The notes below the pieces were generated by a model that ran no database searches, was not told the DNA's origin, and saw nothing but the letters and a program-made list of their open reading frames with translations. DNA of 64,000 nucleotides from a virus. The stretch is taken from positions 124,001 to 188,000 of IMG/VR virus record IMGVR_UViG_3300037086_000360. One strand, written 5' to 3'. The translations under genes were made by a program, and so were the position numbers. Shown here one piece after another: positions 57,060 through 63,056 of this stretch (within the stretch, counting starts at the first letter, position 1; each line of letters starts with the position of its first letter).

Positions 57060-57953
57060 TTGTACTCCTGCAAACTTTGTAAAAAATCATTCGATAAAAA
57101 ACAGTCTCTCGGTGCTCATGTCGCGTCTGCCCACACGTATCGTAATTTTCACCAAAAGATCACGATTTTCAAACCATGCAAAAAATGTGGTACACTTTTT
57201 CCAGTAGCTCGTTTTCTTGATAAAAGGAAACAACCCAAAGAATCAAAATATGAAAAGATGTGCTGCTCTAGTTTTTGTGCTAAATCACTTTCAACAATGT
57301 TTGATGATTCAAAGGAACAAAAGAAAGCCTCTTGTGCTGTTTGCGGGACGAATCTTTTCGTCAACAAGAGAAGTAGTTCTGCTAAGGTAAAATGTCAAAG
57401 TTGTAAAATACAATACCGTAGAATAACGTCACCAAAAGCAAAAGCGCATAGAGAATCTAAAATGATAAAAATGACAAATTGCAAAGAATGTGGGATTATG
57501 ATTCCATTCTCAAACAAAACGGGCCATTGTAACAAACACTATAGAAATCATGTCACATATACTGATGAAATGATAGCAAGATTTAGACGTGGTGGTATTA
57601 ATAGTAGCCAGCAACAAAAAGCCTTACGAAGAAGTAAAAACGAAATTTATTTCGCTGAACTTTGCGGCGCCCAATTCAATGTAAAATTGAATGAGCCGAT
57701 GTCCAATGGCTGGGATGCCGACGTAATTTTGATTGAACAGAAGGTGGCAGTTCTTTGGAATGGTAAATGGCACTACCAACAAATTGGCAACTCTCGTCTT
57801 CAACAAATACAAAACCGTGACAAAATCAAACTTGGTGAGATAGAGAAATCCGGCTACTTGGCATATATTATTAAAGATATGGGCAAGCGAGACGATAGAT
57901 TCGTTCAAGTCCAATTCGCTCGTTTCAATAAATGGTTAGACAAGATTACATAG
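57060..57953 (+). CDS. Zinc-finger homing endonuclease next to tRNA
   Basis: The open frame extends back into the tRNA, so TTG 57060, just after the tRNA 3' end, is the likely start. It has a C2H2 finger (YSCKLCKKSFDKKQSLGAH), further C-x2-C pairs, and the nuclease block GWDADVILIEQKVAVLWNGKWHY shared with 8928, followed by NRDKIKLGEIEKSGY. The two proteins are clear paralogs, about 60% identical at the C-terminus. Confidence 0.82.
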   Translation: MYSCKLCKKSFDKKQSLGAHVASAHTYRNFHQKITIFKPCKKCGTLFPVARFLDKRKQPKESKYEKMCCSSFCAKSLSTMFDDSKEQKKASCAVCGTNLFVNKRSSSAKVKCQSCKIQYRRITSPKAKAHRESKMIKMTNCKECGIMIPFSNKTGHCNKHYRNHVTYTDEMIARFRRGGINSSQQQKALRRSKNEIYFAELCGAQFNVKLNEPMSNGWDADVILIEQKVAVLWNGKWHYQQIGNSRLQQIQNRDKIKLGEIEKSGYLAYIIKDMGKRDDRFVQVQFARFNKWLDKIT

Positions 57954-57961
57954 GAGAAAAA

Positions 57962-58684
57962 ATGAAAGACGCCGACATTTTGAAGATACTTCAGCCTCAG
58001 GCCACCTATGAAAAGCCGAAGGATGCGCTTCCTCTATTTGATCAGTGGGATAGAGAGCTTGGTGAGAGATGGATCAAATCGGGTTTTACCGATTTTTCAA
58101 TGTATCAAGATCCGAAGTACTTCACAAATCTCTATCTTTGTTGGCATTATGTTTCAAAGGGTTCTCTCGCAGGATTGAAGAAATTCATGGAGATGAATGA
58201 ACCTGGATGGAAAGAGAACTTGACTTTCTTCGACGACTATAACGGACTTGGAATCACCACTCTTTCTCTTCTTGAATCTGGTGTAGATCCAAAAAACGTC
58301 TTCTACTTCAACGACAATCCAGATCAAGTGAGCCTTTTCAAATCCTTTTGTGAAAAAGCCGCCTGTACTCCAGCTACTCTTGGACAACGAGATCAGTACT
58401 ACGACGTCTATATGTCACTTGAAGTAATCGAGCACTATGAGAAGCCACTCGATTATTTGGCTGGAGTTCTTGCAACCAAGCCGAAGTATTTTGTGCTTAC
58501 TTCGAATTTTTCTCCAAAGGGAAATAGAATCTACCCAGGACACTTCGCCCAGTATATTAACAGCAAGGGCGAGAAAGTTCCACCTCGAAAGATTTCTCGT
58601 GAGAAAACCGCTATGTTGAAGCAAGACTACGAGAATGTCTTCCATGGTTATAATGGAAAGCCGGTCATTTGGAAGAGGAAGTGA
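57962..58684 (+). CDS. SAM-dependent methyltransferase-like protein
   Basis: AGGAGAAAAA precedes ATG 57962. FFDDYNGLGITTLSLLESG is a motif-I-like segment, NVFYFNDNPDQVSLF motif II, and YDVYMSLEVIEHYEKPLDYL the VIEH motif typical of class I methyltransferases. The glycine loop is atypical, so the SAM-binding call is inferred. Target unknown. Confidence 0.8.
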   Translation: MKDADILKILQPQATYEKPKDALPLFDQWDRELGERWIKSGFTDFSMYQDPKYFTNLYLCWHYVSKGSLAGLKKFMEMNEPGWKENLTFFDDYNGLGITTLSLLESGVDPKNVFYFNDNPDQVSLFKSFCEKAACTPATLGQRDQYYDVYMSLEVIEHYEKPLDYLAGVLATKPKYFVLTSNFSPKGNRIYPGHFAQYINSKGEKVPPRKISREKTAMLKQDYENVFHGYNGKPVIWKRK

Positions 58685-58932
58685 AAGACTACTTCGTCTG
58701 CAAGAAATGTGGAACCTCTATTGGAGATGGTGAGGGCGTTGTCATCAAAGGCAACGTCCATATTGTTTCCGCTGTTGCTAAAGATGACCTGGAACGTGTC
58801 ATTGGAAATGATACTTCCAGAGGAATAACTTTTGGCAATCTTGATCGACACACCTACTGTTGGCCTTGTCTTCTTGAAGTTCTTCACATTCCTTTTGACA
58901 GAGTAGCTAAAGCATTGATGATGGAGAGGTAA
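58681..58932 (+). CDS. Zinc-binding-like protein, 83 aa
   Basis: GTG 58681 overlaps the previous stop (GTGA) with GGAAGAGGA upstream. DYFVCKKCGTSIGDGEG and TYCWPCLLEVL are cysteine knuckles; the C-terminus FDRVAKALMMER carries the AK-x-L motif. Confidence 0.68.
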   Translation: MKDYFVCKKCGTSIGDGEGVVIKGNVHIVSAVAKDDLERVIGNDTSRGITFGNLDRHTYCWPCLLEVLHIPFDRVAKALMMER

Positions 58933-59189
58933 TGGCGCGACAAGTATCTCACTATTATAGTACTCCTGAAGCCTACCAAAATCACTATGTTGGTATTTTT
59001 GACCAACTTGATGAAGCCACAAGAGCTGCCGTAATCGAATCTTTGGAAAAGATTAATAGCAAATATACTCTTCTCGCCACGAAGGATGGAAAATATTTTG
59101 TTGGTGATAAGGAACTTGATCCAAAACATCCTGAAGAATGGGGAGCAGTCATCATGTCAGAAATGGCACAAAAGCTCCTAAGAAAGTAG
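58932..59189 (+). CDS. Small paralog family E, copy 1
   Basis: First of six tandem genes with the same C-terminal module: a strand pair GKYFVGDKELDP, then HPEEWG and the helix VIMSEMAQKLLRK. N-terminal parts differ among the copies. Confidence 0.74.
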   Translation: MARQVSHYYSTPEAYQNHYVGIFDQLDEATRAAVIESLEKINSKYTLLATKDGKYFVGDKELDPKHPEEWGAVIMSEMAQKLLRK

Positions 59190-59190
59190 T

Positions 59191-59439
59191 ATGTCAAATT
59201 TAAAATGGAATCTAGATTCTGATATAGACGGCGTATATAAGAAACTTGTTGACATGCTCAACAAAACTCTTCAAAACACTAATGCAGAACTCGAAGCCAA
59301 AAAAGATGAATTGGCTTTCACCCAAAAAGACGATAAATACTATATTGGTGAAAAAGAACTTGATCCAAACAAACTGGAAGAATGGGGATCAATTCTGATT
59401 TCTGAAATGGCAAAGAAGTTGATGAATGATCAACGCTGA
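59191..59439 (+). CDS. Small paralog family E, copy 2
   Basis: Module DKYYIGEKELDPNKLEEWGS followed by ILISEMAKKLM. N-terminus is a coiled-coil-like helix (KKLVDMLNKTLQNTNAELEAK). Confidence 0.74.
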   Translation: MSNLKWNLDSDIDGVYKKLVDMLNKTLQNTNAELEAKKDELAFTQKDDKYYIGEKELDPNKLEEWGSILISEMAKKLMNDQR

Positions 59440-59680
59440 TGGAGAGATAGACACTGTGAGAAATGCTGATGGAGACAAGCTTACTGGTGAAGATCTCATG
59501 AGAGCTCTCGGAGTCAAGAAGCCACCTCATATTATTCCTTTCAATAGAGTTTTTGTGGAAGAAAAGAATGGTAAATATTATTTGGATGGAGTAGGAATTG
59601 AACTAGATCCAAATAAATTGGAGGAATGGGGATCTATTCTTCTTTCAAAATTGGCTAAGAATCTCTTGAGGCGAGAGTAA
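59426..59680 (+). CDS. Small paralog family E, copy 3
   Basis: Module GKYYLDGVGIELDPNKLEEW then ILLSKLAKNLLRRE. It overlaps copy 2 by 14 nt. The phrase LDPNKLEEWGSIL is identical to copy 2 over most positions. Confidence 0.74.
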   Translation: MINADGEIDTVRNADGDKLTGEDLMRALGVKKPPHIIPFNRVFVEEKNGKYYLDGVGIELDPNKLEEWGSILLSKLAKNLLRRE

Positions 59681-59684
59681 GATA

Positions 59685-59873
59685 ATGTCATTGAGTGAGA
59701 TGATTGAGGCCTTCACAGACGCCCTAAAAGAAGAGCCCTCAAAAGAAATGATTCTCAAAGAAGAAAATGGAAAATTTCTTCTTGATGGTATTGAGCTTCC
59801 ATTAGATCATCCTGAAGAATGGGGACCGATCATTATTTCGAAAGTAGCTAGAAGGTATTTGAAAAATGGCTAG
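59685..59873 (+). CDS. Small paralog family E, copy 4
   Basis: Module GKFLLDGIELPLDHPEEWGP then IIISKVARRYLKN. The preceding PSKEMILKEEN is also in copy 5 (SNEMILKEEN). Confidence 0.74.
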   Translation: MSLSEMIEAFTDALKEEPSKEMILKEENGKFLLDGIELPLDHPEEWGPIIISKVARRYLKNG

Positions 59874-60078
59874 GGGACTCGTCGGCGGAGGGTGGGGATA
59901 TGGAGTTGGAGCAAAAAAAGTAATCTTCAAAGAAAGACCAAAGTCATCTAATGAAATGATTCTCAAAGAAGAGAATGGAAAGTTTTCTGTAGATGGAATG
60001 AAACTGCCAATAAATAACCCTGAAAAGTGGGGTGAAATCATCATTTCGAAAATGGCTAAGAATTACTTAAATGAGTGA
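59866..60078 (+). CDS. Small paralog family E, copy 5
   Basis: A glycine-rich start (RGLVGGGWGYGVGAKK), then NEMILKEENGKFSVDGMKLP and IIISKMAKNYLNE. Overlaps both neighbours by 8 nt. Confidence 0.73.
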   Translation: MARGLVGGGWGYGVGAKKVIFKERPKSSNEMILKEENGKFSVDGMKLPINNPEKWGEIIISKMAKNYLNE

Positions 60079-60328
60079 GACAGAAGATCATCGTCCCGAT
60101 ATAGCTGCCAAAGCAAAACTCGCGCAAATGGCCAAAGTCATGGCGGGCAGTGGAGGCGGAGGAACATGGCAAGTGAATTTCGATGAATTGCAAGTTCCAA
60201 AAAACTTCATAGCCATTACAGAAAAAGATGGAAAATATTTCATCAAGGATAAAGAGCTTCCTATGGAACATCCAGAAGATTGGCAGTCTATTATTGTTGC
60301 CGAGATGGCAAAGAATTATCTAAAATGA
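60071..60328 (+). CDS. Small paralog family E, copy 6
   Basis: Module GKYFIKDKELPMEHPEDWQS then IIVAEMAKNYLK. The N-terminus has a glycine-rich linker (AGSGGGGTW). Last of the array. Confidence 0.73.
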   Translation: MSETEDHRPDIAAKAKLAQMAKVMAGSGGGGTWQVNFDELQVPKNFIAITEKDGKYFIKDKELPMEHPEDWQSIIVAEMAKNYLK

Positions 60329-60528
60329 GCGATTCAGTAGAAGAAGCTAAGCACCTTCTCCTCAGAGAAGAACAGTGCCACGTTTGCAAGAAATGGTTTC
60401 CAGTTGAGCTTGATGATATGACAGAAGACAAAGAAGGCAATCATTACTTGACTTGTGAGAAGTGCCTTCAAGAAGGTTGGGAACAGTTGAGTCTTGAAGC
60501 TCTGATGGAAATGGATGATAAAGAGTAA
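60325..60528 (+). CDS. AKHLL zinc-binding-like protein
   Basis: ATG 60325 overlaps the previous stop. SVEEAKHLLLREEQCHVCKKWF followed by TCEKCLQEGW: the AK-x-LL motif is again directly before a cysteine pair. Ends 32 nt before the tRNA array. Confidence 0.7.
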   Translation: MSDSVEEAKHLLLREEQCHVCKKWFPVELDDMTEDKEGNHYLTCEKCLQEGWEQLSLEALMEMDDKE

Positions 60529-60560
60529 TTTGCGCAAAGATCTTGCATATATTTATCTTA

Positions 60561-60633
60561 GTAGGCATGGAGAAATGGCGTCTCACGAGGCCCATAACCT
60601 CGGAATCGGAAGGGTTCGAATCCCTCGCCTGCC
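60561..60633 (+). tRNA. tRNA (CAT) with C33, copy 1
   Basis: D stem GAGA/TCTC, anticodon stem CGAGG/CCTCG with loop CCCATAA, T loop TTCGAAT. The acceptor GTAGGCA/CGCCTGC pairs at 6 of 7. Position 33 is C. GCATATATTTATCTTA ends directly before it. Confidence 0.68.
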
Positions 60634-60643
60634 ATCTTCACTT

Positions 60644-60719
60644 AGCAGGATAGAGGAGCCTGGTCGTCCTCACGAGGCCCATAACCTTGAGATCGTTGGT
60701 TCAAATCCAACTCCTGCCA
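60644..60719 (+). tRNA. tRNA (CAT) with C33, copy 2
   Basis: Acceptor AGCAGGA/TCCTGCC pairs at 6 of 7 with an A1-C72 mismatch (initiator tRNAs also lack a 1-72 pair, though with other bases). D stem GAGG/CCTC, anticodon stem CGAGG/CCTTG with loop CCCATAA, T stem GTTGG/CCAAC. Position 33 is C. Confidence 0.76.
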
Positions 60720-60722
60720 TAT

Positions 60723-60796
60723 CGACTCGTAGCGGGTGGTTCGGTTACATCATTAGGTAGATAACAACCGTCCATGTGATTCATGAGTCGTTTTTT
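60723..60796 (+). ncRNA. AGCGG-CATC RNA element 1 (no tRNA insert)
   Basis: P1 CGACTCGT/ATGAGTCG (60723-60730 with 60783-60790), AGCGG at 60731, P2 CGGTT/AACCG (60742-60746 with 60766-60770), ACATC, ATTC before P1', and a T6 tract after. The loop of P2 is only 19 nt. It begins 3 nt after a tRNA. Confidence 0.78.
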
Positions 60797-60806
60797 AGAA
60801 ATTTTG

Positions 60807-60891
60807 GAAGACTTGTAGCGGTTGGTCCAGTTACATCAAACTGAAAATTTGTAAAAACAACTGTTCCATAAAATCCACACGTCTTCTTTTT
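60807..60891 (+). ncRNA. AGCGG-CATC RNA element 2 (no tRNA insert)
   Basis: P1 GAAGACTTGT/ACACGTCTTC pairs at 9 of 10, AGCGG at 60817, P2 CAGTT/AACTG (60828-60832 with 60859-60863), ACATC, and ATCC before P1'; T5 follows. The short P2 loop is A-rich. Confidence 0.78.
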
Positions 60892-60912
60892 ACATTGCTT
60901 AAATCTTTTCAA

Positions 60913-61059
60913 AGGTTTGTAGCGGCGGAAAACAGTTACATCGGTTAACACAAAATCCTTCAGAGATTTCAAGTGCAAGTCCTATATGGTTCAAATCCGT
61001 AAGGCCGTCGTAAGACGAGTATTTCAACTGTTTCTGAATTTCACAGACCTTTTATTTTT
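60913..61059 (+). ncRNA. AGCGG-CATC RNA element 3 with tRNA-like insert
   Basis: P1 AGGTTTGT/ACAGACCT (60913-60920 with 61043-61050), AGCGG at 60921, P2 AACAGTT/AACTGTT (perfect 7 bp, 60931-60937 with 61026-61032), ACATC and TTTC before P1'. The insert has a T arm TATGG-TTCAAAT-CCGTA at 60985-61001 and then CGTC-GTAA-GACG, a capped acceptor-like stem. No D arm is evident, so the tRNA part seems degenerate. Confidence 0.72.
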
Positions 61060-61067
61060 GCATATTT
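61060..61067 (+). promoter_or_regulatory. GCATATTT motif after element 3
   Basis: Exact octamer directly after the T-rich end of element 3, 47 nt before ATG 61107. Confidence 0.4.
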
Positions 61068-61106
61068 CCTTTTGAAGAGCTGCACAGTGCGGATAAAGGA
61101 GATCAA

Positions 61107-61409
61107 ATGAGCGTAAAGATCGAGGGGCCGTGGGAGAGCAGTCACCTCATAGGTACAAAGCTCACCCATGAGCAGTATGCTTTTGTGATCCAGACCATTA
61201 ACAAATGGGCCACAGAGGTCCATGAAAGTGCTTCGAGTGCTGGACACGGTGAAGGTTATTTTAAGCAGCCGGTAATTACTGGAGAAACTAGAGCCATGGT
61301 TCGACAGCAGATGGTCGCCGACATTATGCACTCAGGGCTTCTTTATCGCATGATGACTGGTGACGGTCCTGTGACAGTAGAGGATCCAGTAGATAAGAAA
61401 ATAAAATAA
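61107..61409 (+). CDS. Hypothetical protein, 100 aa
   Basis: AAAGGAGATCAA precedes the ATG. A helical protein (AFVIQTINKWATEVHESAS, MVRQQMVADIMHSGLL) with no known domain. It lies between RNA elements 3 and 4. Confidence 0.68.
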   Translation: MSVKIEGPWESSHLIGTKLTHEQYAFVIQTINKWATEVHESASSAGHGEGYFKQPVITGETRAMVRQQMVADIMHSGLLYRMMTGDGPVTVEDPVDKKIK

Positions 61410-61413
61410 AGGG

Positions 61414-61560
61414 GAATGACGTAGCGGAGGAGAGAGTTTCATCGACTATTAATCGAGAGGTCGCTGGTTCGAGCCCAGCCAGAGGACGAAAGTCCGATGT
61501 AGCTCAGTTGGTAGAGCACTAAAAAAAGCTCTTTTCGTTATTCATGTTATTCTTCTTTTT
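61414..61560 (+). ncRNA. RNA element 4 carrying a permuted tRNA
   Basis: P1 GAATGACGT/ATGTTATTC (9 bp, two G-U; 61414-61422 with 61544-61552), AGCGG at 61423, P2 AGAG/CTCT (61433-61436 with 61529-61532), CATC, ATTC. Inside: 3' half 61443-61487 with anticodon hairpin CGA-CTATTAA-TCG, T arm GCTGG-TTCGAGC-CCAGC and CAGAGGA; then a GAAA loop; then 5' half 61493-61520 TCCGATG-TA-GCTC-AGTTGGTA-GAGC. The acceptor pairs at 5 of 7 (tandem G-A mismatches). The anticodon would be ATT. Confidence 0.78.
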
Positions 61561-61575
61561 GAAAGATTTAAATTG

Positions 61576-61677
61576 ATGTTTATAGGATCAGTTGTTAGAG
61601 TTATTATTCACGATTCAGAGGATTTCCTATTGAACGGAGTATACCAATTAACTGATTCGTTCAAAGGAGATCGATAA
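61576..61677 (+). CDS. Possible 33-codon protein upstream of RRM gene
   Basis: ATG 61576 (MFIGSVVRVIIHDSEDFLLNG) ends with TAA overlapping the RRM ATG (TAATG). The coupling supports it; the size keeps confidence low. Confidence 0.45.
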   Translation: MFIGSVVRVIIHDSEDFLLNGVYQLTDSFKGDR

Positions 61678-61961
61678 TGGCAAAGAAAATCTATGTTGGC
61701 AACATGAACTACAACACGAGTGAAGACTCTCTTAGGACACTTTTCACTCAATATGGTGAGGTAGTATCCGTCAACATCATCACAGACCGCGTTACTGGTC
61801 GTGCTAAGGGCTTCAGCTTTATAGAAATGGCAACCGAAGAAGCTGCAAAAGCAGCAATTGCTGCACTAAATGGCAAGGAAGTAGACGGCCGACAGTTGAA
61901 AGTGAATGAAGCTAATGATAAGCCACGGAACGATAGAGATGGTGGTTATAAAAGTCGTTAA
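61677..61961 (+). CDS. RRM RNA-binding protein
   Basis: A single RNA recognition motif: RNP2 KIYVGNMNY at residues 4-12, RNP1 RAKGFSFIEM at about 42-51, and a short basic tail KPRNDRDGGYKSR. It resembles the bacterial Rbp family of small RRM proteins. AAAGGAGATCG precedes it. It is encoded between RNA elements 4 and 5, so those RNAs are candidate ligands. Confidence 0.94.
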   Translation: MAKKIYVGNMNYNTSEDSLRTLFTQYGEVVSVNIITDRVTGRAKGFSFIEMATEEAAKAAIAALNGKEVDGRQLKVNEANDKPRNDRDGGYKSR

Positions 61962-61990
61962 TTATTGAAGACTTCTTACGGGTTAAAAAA

Positions 61991-62389
61991 GTGGCACCAA
62001 AGCAAGTGATAGTTGTAAGAAAAGATCTCAATATGAGAAAGGGCAAGATGGTAGCTCAAAGTTGTCATGCTTCAATGAAAGTGTTCTTCGATAGAATAAA
62101 ATTTGTAACTGATCATGATGGTAGAAAATACTACGAGATTCCATTTATCTCTTCTCAAGTAGATGAATGGATAGGCGGTCTTTTTACTAAGATTGTTGTT
62201 TCTGTTGATTCTGAGGAAGAAGTTCTTCAGCTTCAAAAGAAAGCGGATGAAGCAGGTATCATAAACGCAGTAGTGACTGATGCCGGACTCACAGAATTCC
62301 ATGGAATTCCAACCATCACTTGTATTTCAATTGGACCAGATGATCCAGAAAAAATTGACAAGATTACTGGAGAACTACCTCTTCTATGA
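61991..62389 (+). CDS. Peptidyl-tRNA hydrolase 2 (Pth2)
   Basis: KQVIVVRKDLNMRKGKMVAQSCHAS is the Pth2 signature, and VVTDAGLTEFHGIPTITCISIGP the second conserved block with the catalytic-type Asp. Pth2 is the archaeal and eukaryotic type of peptidyl-tRNA hydrolase, rare in bacteria and known in large phages. It releases peptides from stalled peptidyl-tRNAs. GTG 61991 start. Confidence 0.93.
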   Translation: MAPKQVIVVRKDLNMRKGKMVAQSCHASMKVFFDRIKFVTDHDGRKYYEIPFISSQVDEWIGGLFTKIVVSVDSEEEVLQLQKKADEAGIINAVVTDAGLTEFHGIPTITCISIGPDDPEKIDKITGELPLL

Positions 62390-62610
62390 TAGAAGAAGGG
62401 TTGGAATGGCTGTCGCAGACAGATGAAGAAATTGTCGAAGAAGCCAAACGACTTTTATGTCCGTTGCCATTTACTCATTTTAACAATGTAACCGTACTTG
62501 ATAAGAAGCACTTTCTTTTTTCTTTTGCCGACAATACATGCCAAATTGCAATTCTCGTAGGGGACATTGTTACGCTTGGACCAAGAATTCCGTTTGCTGA
62601 ACGTACATGA
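62386..62610 (+). CDS. Hypothetical protein with EEAKRLLCP
   Basis: Seventy-four residues: TDEEIVEEAKRLLCPLPFTHF and a beta-rich C-terminus (HFLFSFADNTCQIAILVGDIV). Overlaps Pth2 by 4 nt and precedes RNA element 5. Confidence 0.66.
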   Translation: MIEEGLEWLSQTDEEIVEEAKRLLCPLPFTHFNNVTVLDKKHFLFSFADNTCQIAILVGDIVTLGPRIPFAERT

Positions 62611-62630
62611 AAAAAGAAAATTAAGAAGGG

Positions 62631-62789
62631 AGATATGCAGCGGTAGATAGAGTTTCATCAACCCAAACCGGAAGTTGCCAGTTCGAATCTGGTCAAGTGA
62701 ATGCATCAATAAGTGGTTCACTTGTAGTTCAATTGGATAGAACGCCAGTCGTATTAGACTTTATTTAAAAAATTCGCATATTTTCTTTT
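62631..62789 (+). ncRNA. RNA element 5 carrying a permuted tRNA
   Basis: P1 AGATATGC/GCATATTT (62631-62638 with 62776-62783), AGCGG at 62639, P2 AGAGTTT/AGACTTT (62649-62655 with 62756-62762, two G-U), CATC, ATTC. Inside: 3' half 62660-62701 with CCC at the anticodon position, ACCGG, T arm GCCAG-TTCGAAT-CTGGT, CAAGTGA and A; a 16-nt linker; then 5' half 62718-62750 with TCACTTG, GTTC/GAAC D stem and CCAGT. The acceptor is a perfect 7 bp; the anticodon stem pairs at 4 of 5. Confidence 0.85.
62776..62783 (+). promoter_or_regulatory. GCATATTT motif forming P1' of element 5
   Basis: Exact octamer, here also the 3' strand of P1 of RNA element 5, starting 15 nt before ATG 62791. Confidence 0.4.
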
Positions 62790-62790
62790 A

Positions 62791-63027
62791 ATGGACGAAG
62801 CCCTTTGTGCTAAGAATCTAATGCTCGAAAGAGATTGTGCAAAATGTCGCATTGCGAGAGACACTTATCTCGATTTTGTCGATAATTGGAAACAAATCAA
62901 TGAAGAGCTTCAGAAGCAAGGATGCATTGGTTCATTTAAATTGAAATCAGATGGGACCGAATATGAGTTTTGGGGTCCGCAAGTTGGAGTTTGTGATCAC
63001 TACATCCCTTTCAAAGGGAAAGAATAA
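62791..63027 (+). CDS. AKNLM cysteine-cluster protein
   Basis: ALCAKNLMLERDCAKCRIARD at the N-terminus and VGVCDHYIPFKG at the C-terminus. A further member of the AKNLL-plus-C-x2-C class. Lies between RNA elements 5 and 6. Confidence 0.68.
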   Translation: MDEALCAKNLMLERDCAKCRIARDTYLDFVDNWKQINEELQKQGCIGSFKLKSDGTEYEFWGPQVGVCDHYIPFKGKE

Positions 63028-63056
63028 GTGATTTCGACATAGAATAAAGATAATAC

